The position numbers were made by a program, and so were the translations under genes. From assembly GCA_024516035.1 (NCBI GenBank), contig CM044964.1, forward strand, positions 27,808,717 to 27,872,716: DNA of 64,000 bases, written 5' to 3'. The notes below the pieces were generated by a model that worked only from the letters and a program-made list of their open reading frames with translations, had not been told where the DNA came from and did no database searches. This document shows positions 32,001 through 44,000 of the stretch, one piece after another. Source of the DNA: Bactericera cockerelli. Taxonomy: Eukaryota; Arthropoda; Insecta; Hemiptera; Triozidae. Position 1 is the first letter of the stretch. The number at the start of each line of letters is the position of its first letter.

Positions 32001-35000
32001 GTTTCGACAGCCAAGCCATAGAAACAGTACTGTGGTGTTAGAGCTTTGTACTTTTTACAAAATTAATTTATGCCAATATGATAGACTTGTTGAATACTTC
32101 AGTTACCGTTCTGTCACGACTGTTAAGCAAACACTAGTGAAGAGGGGTAGTCACCGTGGCAGAGTGAGTTAGCGCGCTAGGCATTACACGCATGGTGACC
32201 TGGGTTCGATTCCCAGCGGCGCAGTAATTTTTCTGCTCTGTACTTGGATGTTCGAGGTTCACTCATACCTCGTGAGGAAAAATGAGTAGTTACTTGTATG
32301 AGTAACGACTAGTGGCGGCATTACCAGAGTAAAAAGAAATTAATGTAATAGAATTCGAAAAGTACAGGAGGCTCTTAGTAATTCTACGCTACCCACAAAA
32401 ATTGTGAAGAGGCCTTGTGCTTCACCACAAGTAAAGTCATACATACACTAGTGAAGAGGGTGACCATTCAAATTTAAACTCTTGAGATGCAGGCTTTTCA
32501 CGGCTCAACATAGGGTAGGTGAGGTTAAGAGGATTTTCCACGTAAACCTCACCCAGCCTGTCATACTAGAAGGATTTTTCTGAATGGCAGAATTTTTTTT
32601 ACATAATATGTCTATTTTAGTTATACAACGTCCATGGCACGTTGAATACACCATTTTCCGTTTGTCATAACCATAACATAAATAAAGCAAACTTTAAGCG
32701 AAGTTCAACCCTTGTGACGCTAACCTTACCCAGCCTGGGTTGGTGTATAAGAATTTTCAGAATGATAGTACTTTTTGGTAGGATTTTTTTTATGGTTTTT
32801 GAACAACAACAAAAAATTAATACCTATCTTTTTTTGGAGTTCTCCCAGAAACACTCCCCGAGCTACGCGCCTACTTCTTCGTCAAAAGCTGTGGTGGTGA
32901 ATGAGGGTCTGAGTTTTAAAGAGGAATGAACCAAAGTGGACGTTTTTGTTGACTTTTCAGCTCTTCGTCAACCTTTACACTTACAGGTATTTCTAAAAAT
33001 AGCCATTGCTATCTACAGGTTAAATTCGGGGCGGAAAAAATCTTTGGACTACACAGAGTAAGTACCTAAGTACCAGGTATCTAATTCTTGAGATGACTGC
33101 AATGCGTCCCTGAGTAAATACAGGGTGATTGTATTATGAATACGGGGACACTGTGATTTCGCAATATAATATATAGAACACACAGAAAAAGGGTACGTGA
33201 ACACGTAAATTTAAGAATGACAGTATAGGAATCATTATGTATGATACTATATATCTCATGTTTAGATTACTCTACCCTAACTGTTTTAAGAACCCAGTAA
33301 GCAACAAAAAAATCAGTCTAAATACATTTTCTAGATCAAATCTAATGATTTTGAGATTTTTAGCTAACTGTTACTGTTGAGTGACCAGTGTCGTGTGTTG
33401 GCACTATACCCATGTGGTGGCACAACAGTTTATTCAATCTTTCTGAAAGTCTGCATCAAGCGGAATTCTATCTGGTCCAATTAAGAATACTAATTTTCGA
33501 GAAATTTTTCCTGAGCAAAAATATACGTTTAGTGGATAGACCACTAAACCAGATATACATAGGTATTTGCATAATTAAATTGAAAATGTTAGTCACAATT
33601 AGAGTCTGCGGCGCATTCATTTACATAATTATTAATAATTACCTATATTATTTACATAATTATTATCTAATAATTATATTAGATAATAATTATTCGTATT
33701 TGTCGATCTCTTATTATTAATAATATAATAAAATTGCATGATAACATTGATTAATTGACTAGGGGTAGTCTCTTAAAACAATTATTTTGAATTATCTAAA
33801 TAGGGGGTATCTGATGGTTAATCTGACTGCTACACCCTGTATAACCAAAGTCATGAATTACTTTACATAAACATTTTTTTCATTGTTGACCACCCCCTTT
33901 TTTCTGGGAATCAATTAGGACCAATACCGAATATTGAACCAACAATATTTTTGTTGAAATGCTTGTGAAGACAGGTCAGTTTTAAACTTTGCAACCCTTG
34001 AGGTAAAAGCAATTCGACCGTAAACTACAGGGTGATGTAAATGATATAGGACACGTAAATTATAGACTTTTCAACAAGTCTCGCGGCTGCTCAGTGGTCA
34101 AGTAGTAGCGTCGGTCTCGTAAACCAGAGGCTTCGAGTTCGAAACCCAGCCGGGACCCGAAAACTTATCCTCACTTTTGGGATTCGGACAAGCACATACA
34201 TATTTAAATTAGGGTTACTGTTTGTATGAACAACGAAAATTGCAAGTTTTAGTCATTATGAGTAATACGATTAGGCGACATTCATCAATTATAATTTTAA
34301 AAAAGTTGTTGGCTCTATCCATTTAATCACTATGTAGGTATAAGCTTCAAAACTCTGACTTAACTAACGGTATTCACGGTAACACAAACAACAAAATTGA
34401 AATTTTATTTTAATATTTACAATTCTTATCAAGGTTTCATTTGTGCTCTTGATATACCACCTACGATATAAGCCCAATGAAATTAATTTTTAGATAAGAA
34501 ATTATTTTACTGAAACACAATAAAAAAATTCAGAACTGAAGAACTCATATATTGTTCCTTTGAAAAATGTACACTTTGAAAGCGCAATTATTATTATTAT
34601 TAACTAACCTGGTTGCAGGGTTTTCATTAAAACCCTTACAATTAACACTGATGCGACCTAATTAGATCTATTGTGACGAGTTGATTCTATTCGGTTTTAA
34701 TGTCCTGATTTGAGATAGATAGTCAGGACGGGGGTTTTACCCTCCATTCTCTGGGAATCGTACCAGCTACCCACATTAACCTCACCAAGCCTGGGTAGGG
34801 CCGGAAATGCCAGCCTCACGACTTTGGAGGGGACAGAATTCGAAAAGTCTGCCCCAACCGGGAGTCGAACTCGAGACCTCTGGACTATGGGCAGTAGTTA
34901 TAACCGTTACGCCACGGAGGCTGGCAAAGCGCAATTTATTGTACCTATATAGATGCACACTAATATACCGATAGGTACACTCCATAAGTGTAATACCATC

Positions 35001-38000
35001 AATAAAAAAAGACCAGATTTTTTTATTGAATGCCAATTAAATTTATAATTACGTAAGTATATCACCCTGTATAACAAAAAAAAGTCTCACACAACAGAAT
35101 TCATGAGTAGGTACCTGCCTAGCTGGTTCCGACAATTAGCCCAAGAAGGGTATGTTTGCTAACACAATAGCTACCTACATACTTTACAAGTACAATGTAT
35201 CATTGTACCTATCTATTATTTTCTGACCTGATTCTCGTAGGCATTAAGTGGAAACTACCCAATTACTTCTCCAACCGAATGAATGAGAATATTTTGACAA
35301 GTTGATTCTATATTTGGTTTTTGTATAATATAATTGATCTGATGTATAATAAGTAGTCAGGACGGGGGTTTTACACTCCATTCGCTGGAAATCGTACCAA
35401 CTACTCATATTAATCTACTATACTTTTAGCCAGGCGCCTGTACGGCTGCAGTTTTCAATTTTCTCTCTCAAAATTCTTCAAATATTTTTAATTTTAAACT
35501 TCATTAATGTCAATCTTTTTGATATATTTTAGTGTCATTCAAGTTTTTCACAAAGATATCTACACAACCACTAAGAAATCAATTTCAATGATCTCAGGAT
35601 GTATGTTGGACGAGAATGATGTATGTACAAAAAGGAGTGCAGAATATTGTTTTAAATATGTGAAAAAGGCAATAAGATTGCGAAATAAATATCAATTAAT
35701 CTCTATCAGCCTAGGTTGGCCCGGAATAGCGGTCTCACGTGTTGGGAGGAAAAAAATTGGTAGAATCTTTTAGCACAACCCGAGATTGAACTAAGGATTT
35801 CTAGACCTCGGGCTATAGTCACAATCGTTAAACCACGGAATATGTCTTAGTATCGACCTACCCCTTACCTAAAGTTTTTCGTTAGCATTTTTTTTCTTAG
35901 AGTATATTGTATATTATTTACTAATGAATAGGTATATTGTATATACATAGTATATTATCTTATACAGAGCTTCCACTTCCATACAGTATCACCCAGGCCT
36001 GGGTTTCTCTGAATTTAATCCGTATCCCCTTTATCCCCGTATAGCTCACTGAAATTTGTTGCAATGACTTTTTCTTAGTGGGATCTTTAATTAATTTTAC
36101 AATTGGTTCGTGCCCAGCCTGATTAGGGTATGGTAGGCAATTTATTTTTGTTGTTGTTCCAAAAACTTAATCCCTCGAAAAATAAAGGATAGATGAAACA
36201 TCAATTCATATTAAGTAAGTATAATAAAGCATTCAAGTATCTCTGATGAACATAATTTAACGTTATGATCTTTATATTATTATTATACATAATATATATC
36301 CATTTAGATACATATCTATTTAGATACATATCTATTTAATTTTACTATGTTTAGTAGTTACTTAGATACTAATCGTATTGCTAATAGTTAATTTATATGC
36401 TTTGTTCAATAATTTGAATACATACGGAATGAAAAAATCCCACGCGCAAATTGAATGGTACCCTGCATGCTCAGAGATGTTTGAACATCTGGCTACACTG
36501 TGCAGTTCACAAGGTTAGGGAGAGAATTTGTAGACAATTGTTGAGAACTTTATGTGGGCGTAGCGCCCTTATCGTTGAAGCACAAAATTCGGGGTTTGAA
36601 GCACAAATTAGCACAAAATTCAAGGATTAATTTGACATCAAAAAAGTATTACGAATCAAAAGTGGTGGTGCTGGGGAAATGGGTGTGGGGGAGGGGGTAT
36701 CCGAAAAATCGCAATAGCGCCCTTATCGTTGAAGCACAAAATTCGGGGTTTGAAGCACAAAGAAGCACAAAATAAGCACAAATTAGCCATGTAAAAAAAA
36801 CATTACGTTTCGAAAGTGGTGGTTCTACCGTTTCCCCAGCACCACCAAATTGAAATGGGCGTAGCGCCCTTATCGTTGAAGCACAAAATTCGGGGTTTGA
36901 AGCACAAAGAAGCACAAAATAAGCACAAATTAGCCATGTAAAAAAAACATTACGTTTCGAAAGTGGTGGTTCTACCGTTTCCCCAGCACCACCAAATTGA
37001 AATGGGCGTAGCGCCCTTATCGTTGAAGCACAAAATTCGGGGTTTGAAGCACAAAGAAGCACAAAATAAGCACAAATTAGCCATGTAAAAAAAACATTAC
37101 GTTTCGAAAGTGGTGGTTCTGGTGGTTCCCCAGGGGCCCCCGAAGTGGAATGGGCGTAGCGCCCTTATCGTTGGAGCACAAAATTCGGGGTTTGAAGCAC
37201 AAATTAGCACAAAATTCAAGGATTAATTTGACATCAAAAAAGTATTACGAATCAAAAGTGGTGGTGCTGGGGAAATGGGTGTGGGGGAGGGGGGTCTCCG
37301 AAAAATCGCAATAGCGCCCTTATCGTTGAAGCACAAAATTCGGGGTTTGAAGCACAAAGAAGCACAAAATAAGCACAAATTAGCCATGTAAAAAAAACAT
37401 TACGTTTCGAAAGTGGTGGTTCTACCGTTTCCCCAGCACCACCAAATTGAAATGGGCGTAGCGCCCTTATCGTTGAAGCACAAAATTCGGGGTTTGAAGC
37501 ACAAAGAAGCACAAAATAAGCACAAATTAGCCATGTAAAAAAAACATTACATTTCGAAAGTGGTGGTTCTACCGTTTCCCCAGCACCACCAAATTGAAAT
37601 GGGCGTAGCGCCCTCATCGTTGAAGCACAAAATTCGGGGTTTGAAACACAAAGAAGCACAAAATAAGCACAAATTAGCCATGTAAAAAAAACATTACATT
37701 TTAAAGGTGGTGGTGCTGGCGAAATGGACCCGGAAATTACTCTCCTTTAGAATTTGCTCAACACACGTGTAAATAATGGCCGCATCTCTTGCTATATCTC
37801 GGATGCTGACTTCAGGGTTTACAGTAGCGCCAGAACGAAAATTAATAATTATTATCATCAGTTGTCGTTCTTTTTCTAATTTTGTAGAGGTGAGTAACCT
37901 ACATCGTACATACAAGCTTCAGGCACGGACTCGTGCCATGACTCACGCGTATGAAAAACAACGCATTTCAGAGGTTATCGCAGAAAGTTAATTTTTTTCG

Positions 38001-41000
38001 TCTGCCCGCACCCTGGACCTCACCGTCATGGATTTTTACCTGTGGGGAAAGGTGAAAGATCTAACATACCAAACCAGTCCAACAGATGTGGAAAATATGA
38101 AGGTGCGCAACATTGGGATCTGCTGTAACATCACACCTGAGGAGCTAGAGAGAATTCATGCCACCTATCCTGGCAGACTCAGGAAATGTATTGCAGCCGA
38201 GGGTAGTGTTTTTGAACATCTGTAGAGGTGAGTTACCGACATCGTACATACAAACTTCAGGCACGGACTCGTGTCATGACTCACGCGCACGGAAATGAAC
38301 GCATTTCAGACGTTATTCGTCTCTCATTTTAAGGGATAAAATCGCAGAGAGCTAATTTTTTTTTGCATTGTATGCTAATTATTTTCTTCTTTTATGTGAA
38401 AGAAAAAAAAATAGGAGGTCGAATTTAAATTTCTGGACTTTTGGTCTTTTGAACCTAAAAAAAGTTTATGACCAATTTAAGGACCTATGACTTTCTTAAA
38501 GAATAAAAGCAAGTACATTAAATTAAAGAAGAGAACTTTACCTATTTTTTGTCATTTTTAGTTTATTCACAACGTTTACCGGGTGTCCGTAATGACTTCC
38601 GCAACCTGGGTCTATTTTCTTCTAAAAATCGTGTTTCTTCGGGACTCGAACCAAGGAATATTTTTTCTTTTTACTAGTGTTACTAACTTGCTTTGCATGT
38701 TTCAAATGTAAAATAAAAAAATATGCATTCCATTTAAAATTCGGGAGAAACGGACATGTGCCCCCCTGAAAACGCCCTTAGGGGCGGTGGGCGGAGGTTC
38801 AAAATATTTTCCCATAAAACTTCAGACTTCATATTGGGGACCAAATTTTTGTTTCAAGATCCTATCTCAAACCGTTCTCGAGAAAAAGATAGTGGCTGGG
38901 TGGTTTCGATCACCCTGTATAATTACAAATTAAAATATGTACAATATAATATATCTCCCTTGCCTTTATCCCATATTAGCTTATGTTGCTTTTGGGGTCG
39001 GCATTGTTCAACCTCATGGTTGAGGTTGGTAGGGTGGAGCACGTTTTTTATGGCTGGATGCCCTTCCTAACGCCAACGATTCTATTTGATTTAACGTCCT
39101 GGATTAGGACGGGGGTTTTACCCTCCATTCGCTGGGAATCGTACCAGCTACCCACATTAACCTCACCCAGCCTGGGTAGGGCCGGAAATAGCAGCCTCAC
39201 GTGTTTGGATGGAACAGAATTTTCTTCGAAGGCTGTAAAATACAATATAATAGAAGAAAAAATAAAAATAATAATAAATATATACATAATATATGTCCTA
39301 ACTAAAGGGCGGGGTTATTGCCTTCGGCAATCTCTTCCACCCAACACTTTATATTCAATAAGAGCTTATATTCAATTCAATCAAGCTACTGGAGGTCGGT
39401 GATAGCATTAATAAATAACCCAAGGTGCAACGTTTCCTCCCGCTTACGTAGGCATCGAACGGAATCGTGTGATGTGTCTAAAAATAATGCACCTCGCGGC
39501 CGTAGCGCGGATTCCCCCTGATGTATTCATGTCACTCCCCACCCCTCCCTCCCCCCTGGTGTATTCATGTCTCCCCCCCCCCCCCCCCCCCCCCTCCCTG
39601 GTGTATTCATGTCTCCCCCCCCCCCTGGTGTATTCATGTCATCCCCCCCCCCCCACCCCCCCCCCACCCCGCCAGCCTCGTAACAACTGCTGCACGCTGG
39701 TGGATCTATGCAGTTTCTTCTTGTGTTGTTGTTGTTGTTATGTAACTCTTTATTAATCTTAATATACAGGGTGAGCATAAAGTCTCACCCCACCCCCCGT
39801 ATCTCGAGAATGGCTAAAAATACAAGAAAACGCAAAAACCCGTATTCCTTAATTTTTAGGGGGATTAATTTTCAGCCAAAAAAAATTTGCCTACACGGCC
39901 CCAGTCAGGCTGGGCGTGGACCAACTTTAAAATCTTAAATAGAATGGTATGTCTTGTGGCACATTGTTTTAAAGGTCTCATAGAGAGAAGTTCATTACAA
40001 CAAATTTCAGTGAGCTACAACTTACCGTTCTCGAGATACAGGGTCGGACGTCCTGCGTAATATCCATATATTTTGACCTATAACTCGTTGACCGTAAATT
40101 CCAGAAAAATGAAATTTGTTGATAATAAGTCCTTATGACAAGCACCTTCGAAAAAATTATAACTCGACATACTCTGTTGATATTAGTTTCTGGTCGGTTT
40201 CGTCAGCCACCCGGACGAAAAGTCCGAAAAAATTTAACGAAAAAACAAATCCAGTTTTAACTTGTTCGAAAGTTCTTGCGATAAGGAGTTATTATCAACA
40301 AATTTCATTTTTCTGGAATTTACGGTCAACGAGTTATAGGTCAAAATATATGGATATTACGCAGGACGTCCGACCCTGTATCTCAAGAACGGTAAGTTGT
40401 AGCTCACTGAAATTTGTTGTAATGAACTTCTCTCTATGAGACCTTTAAAACAATATGCCACAAGACATACCATTCCATTTAAGATTTTAAAATTGGTCCA
40501 TGCCCAGCCTGACTGGGGCCGTGTAGACAATTTTTTTTTTGGCTAAAAATTAATCCCCCTAAAAATTAAGGAATACGGGTTTTTGCGTTTTCTTGTATTT
40601 TCAGACATTCTCGAGATACGGGGGGTGGGGTGAGACTTTATGCTCACCCTGTATAAATGTCAAAGACACTCACTGACCACTGACTGATCATCGCTCTACA
40701 GCCCAAACCTTAAGTCCTAGGAAGCTGAAATTTGGTAGGTAGCTTTGTCTTATAGTCTAGATGTGCAATAAGACGGGATTTTTCGAAACTCCCACTACAA
40801 CACCTGCCATTGGCGAAAAAGGATTTTTTGCTTTCACGGCCATGCCTCGTCCCGCAAAGCGGGCGACAGCCCGCTAGTAGGACATAAATATGTACATAGG
40901 TACAAGTAGTTATAAAAATTAGAATACAAAATTGAGGTCAATATACATAAACAAGAAAAGACAAGAAAAGAACGTGTATTTCTATAGGAAATAGTTAGGA

Positions 41001-44000
41001 ATCTTATTATTATTTAAGCATGTTTACTGTTTAGTATTAAAACAGATTCAATCAAGTTTTATTTATAAAATAGAGTATATACAATTTACAAGAAACAAAG
41101 TTGATATTATTAAATAAAACTTGATCAAGGGCGATGCTAATGCTTACGGCATTCTCTTCTATTGAAGTAGACAATCCCAATAATAATATCCCAATAATAA
41201 ATAAATAAATTATTTTATTTATTGAAGGAAAAAAAAAAATCCACACGTTCACTGACTGTACCTTCCACTAAAGAGTACCTATGATTTTTTGTTTCAGACG
41301 CGAATGCAAAGTCTGACGAGCAGTTCGCCCGTGGGCCGGGGATGGGCGAAGTGCTGAGGGGCATGGTCGCCCAGGAGGGCGTTCTGCGGCCCTTGAGGGG
41401 CGTCAATGCGGTGATACTGGGGGCGGCCCCCGCCCATGCTCTGTACTTCTCCTGCTACGAGTATCTCAAGGAGAACTTCACGAGTCAGTCGCTCATTAAC
41501 AACAACGTGGGATACGGTGAGTGATCCGTGCTCTGTGAGTGAGTGATCCATGCTCTGTGAGTGAATGATCCATGCTCTTTAAGTCAGTGATCCGTGCTCT
41601 GTAAGTAAGTGATCCATGTTCTGTGAGTGAGTGATCCATACTCTGTGAGTGAGTGAGCCATGTTCTGTGTGAGAGAGTGATCCATGCTCTGTAAGTGGAT
41701 GAGCCATGCTCTGTAAGTGAGTGAGCCATGATGCTCTGTGAGTGAGTGAGCCATGTTCTGTGTGAGTGAGTGATCCATGCTCTGTAAGTGGATGAGCCAT
41801 GCTCTGTAAGTGGATGAGCCATGCTCTGTAAGTGAGTGAGCCATGATGCTCTGTTAGTGAGAGAGCTATGCTCTGTAAGTGAGTGATTTGTCCTGTGTAA
41901 GTGAGTGAGTCATGCTCTGTAAGTGAGTGATCCATGCTCTACAAATGAGTTAGCCATGCTCTATAAGAATGTGATCCATGCTCTGTAAGAATGTGATCCA
42001 TGCTCTGTAAGTTAGCGATCCATGCTGCAGCTATGCTTGAATATGGTCTAAGCCTTGCCAAATTATCAAAATCATCGGTAATGTGATTGACAACATATTG
42101 ATTCACTGTCTGAGGGCTGCAATCACTTTTTACATTTATCAGACTGTTCGAATTTGATTTCTAAACACACCCGTCGAATAATAACTGTGACAGGACAAGA
42201 GAGCTTGGAAAATACGTTGGCAAATTTCCAAAACTGGAATCAATGTAACGCGGACGACACAAAAGGACTATTGTGTACCTAGTTGTTAATCTGGTGAGAG
42301 ACAATCTAAACTACTCAGCTGCTATGCCTGCTGCTATAACAACAACAACATCAATTGAATCCAATCCCCGTATACGTACCGTATAGGATACATTCAATTC
42401 TTATCCTAGGCACTAACTAGTACTTCATGGGAACACAAAAATGTATATTCAAAAGATAAAAAAAATAAAGATCATTATTATTATTATTATTACTAGTCAC
42501 CCTGGCTGAGAGGTGTAGCGCAATGGGCTTGCACGCACGGTGACCTGGGTTCGATCCCCAGATGGGCAGAATTTTTTCTGCTCTGTATTTGGATGTCCGG
42601 CATTCACTTATATCTCTCTTTGTTTGTCCGGGTAGCTCAGTGGTAAAGGCGGCACTCTGTGAATCCAGGGATTCCAGAGGTCGCGGGTTCGAAATCCAGC
42701 CGGGACATGACAAGTTATCCTTCCATTTTAGATTTTACTTCTGCTCTGTACATGGATGTACTAGGTCCACTGAAACTGGACATAAAGTCAAACCTGGATA
42801 TAAAAGAATAATTTCCAGGTCCAATTTACCTCTGTACAAGGAAAAATAACCTCTTTATAAGAGAAACCTGCATATAAGAGAATAATTTCCAGATCCAATT
42901 TACCTCTGTACAAGGAAAAATAACCTCTTTATAAGAGACACCTGGATATAAGACAACAATGTCCAGGTCCAATTTACCTCTGTACAAGGAAAAATAACCT
43001 CTTTATAAGAGTAACCTGGATATAAGAGAATATTTTCCAGGTCCAATTTACCTCTGTACAAGGAAAAATAACCTCTTTATAAGAGTAACCTGGATATAAG
43101 AGAATAATTTCCAGGTCCAATTTACCTCTGTACAAGGAAAAATAACATCTTTCTAAGAGTAACCTGGATATAAGAGAATAATTTCCAGGTCCAATTTACC
43201 TCTGTACAAGGAAATATAACATCTTTCTAAGAGTAACCTGGAAATAAGAGAAAAAATTTCCGGTAACTTGAGTTCTCTTATATTTGGAGTCGACTGTAGG
43301 TATTTTTTACAAAATAGATATTCCAAGTTTCAAAAAGTTTGTCAAATTAATCTGTAGCATATAATTATGATGGCTATAAGTGATAAGCATGCATGAAGCC
43401 ACTGTAGCTCACTTGTTGTACCTACCGGCCGGTAGATATGGTGAGCTTGGTTGTTTGACCTTTAATCGATTCAAATTCAATATTCATACTCAATACGATG
43501 GATTCACGGCTGATTGTATCTATTCTTTGCCCATTATCATCATTTGGTAATATAGTAACACAGTCAAACCTAGATATAAGAGAACTCAAGGGACCAAAAG
43601 GTTTTTTCCTCTTATATCCAGCTTTCTATTATAAAGAAGTCATTATCACTTATAGAGAGGTAAATTTGCCCCGGGAATCGTTCTATTGACTGTTGTGACA
43701 TCGCCTTGTGAACACTGCCCGGCTAGGACTAATGAGTCCCATTCCCATTATTCCAGCAGTAAGCCCAAGACGTATTATTATGTGTTAAAAATTACAACTG
43801 GGAGAATAACTTGTCCTGGCTGTGTTTCGAACCCGCCACTTCTGGATTACCAGACCACTGAGCTATCGGGACAGACAATATCGAGATCTATATATTAGTT
43901 ATTAATACTTTCTATGTTCCTAATAACAGTGCCAGCGAAATAGGATAAAGAGCTAGTTATTTGTGTTACTATGTCACAATTTTTAGTGGGTAGCATCGAC

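Larger units (their letters stand above)
28674..38917. mobile_element. 10.2-kb foldback element with ~2-kb inverted arms
   Basis: Bounded by TA|CAGGGTGATCGAAACC... and its inverse ...CACCCTG|TA. The left arm (28674 to about 30728) and right arm (about 36555 to 38917) are inverted copies: outer 0.85 kb with transposase remnants, then arrays of 147-bp units. The 5.8-kb core carries other elements. It lies in mitoferrin intron 1. The TA duplication and transposase pieces point to the Tc1/mariner superfamily. An inverted pair of separate insertions is less likely, because no inner termini are visible. Confidence 0.7.

Noticed and set aside
39982..40439. Similar ORFs in the 0.88-kb foldbacks (40116-40439 plus, 62130-62327 minus)
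   Set aside because: They arise because the element is palindromic and reads alike on both strands; no recognisable domain.
41496..41935. Ser/His/Leu-rich minus-strand ORFs
   Set aside because: Translation of the GTGAGT-rich minisatellite.
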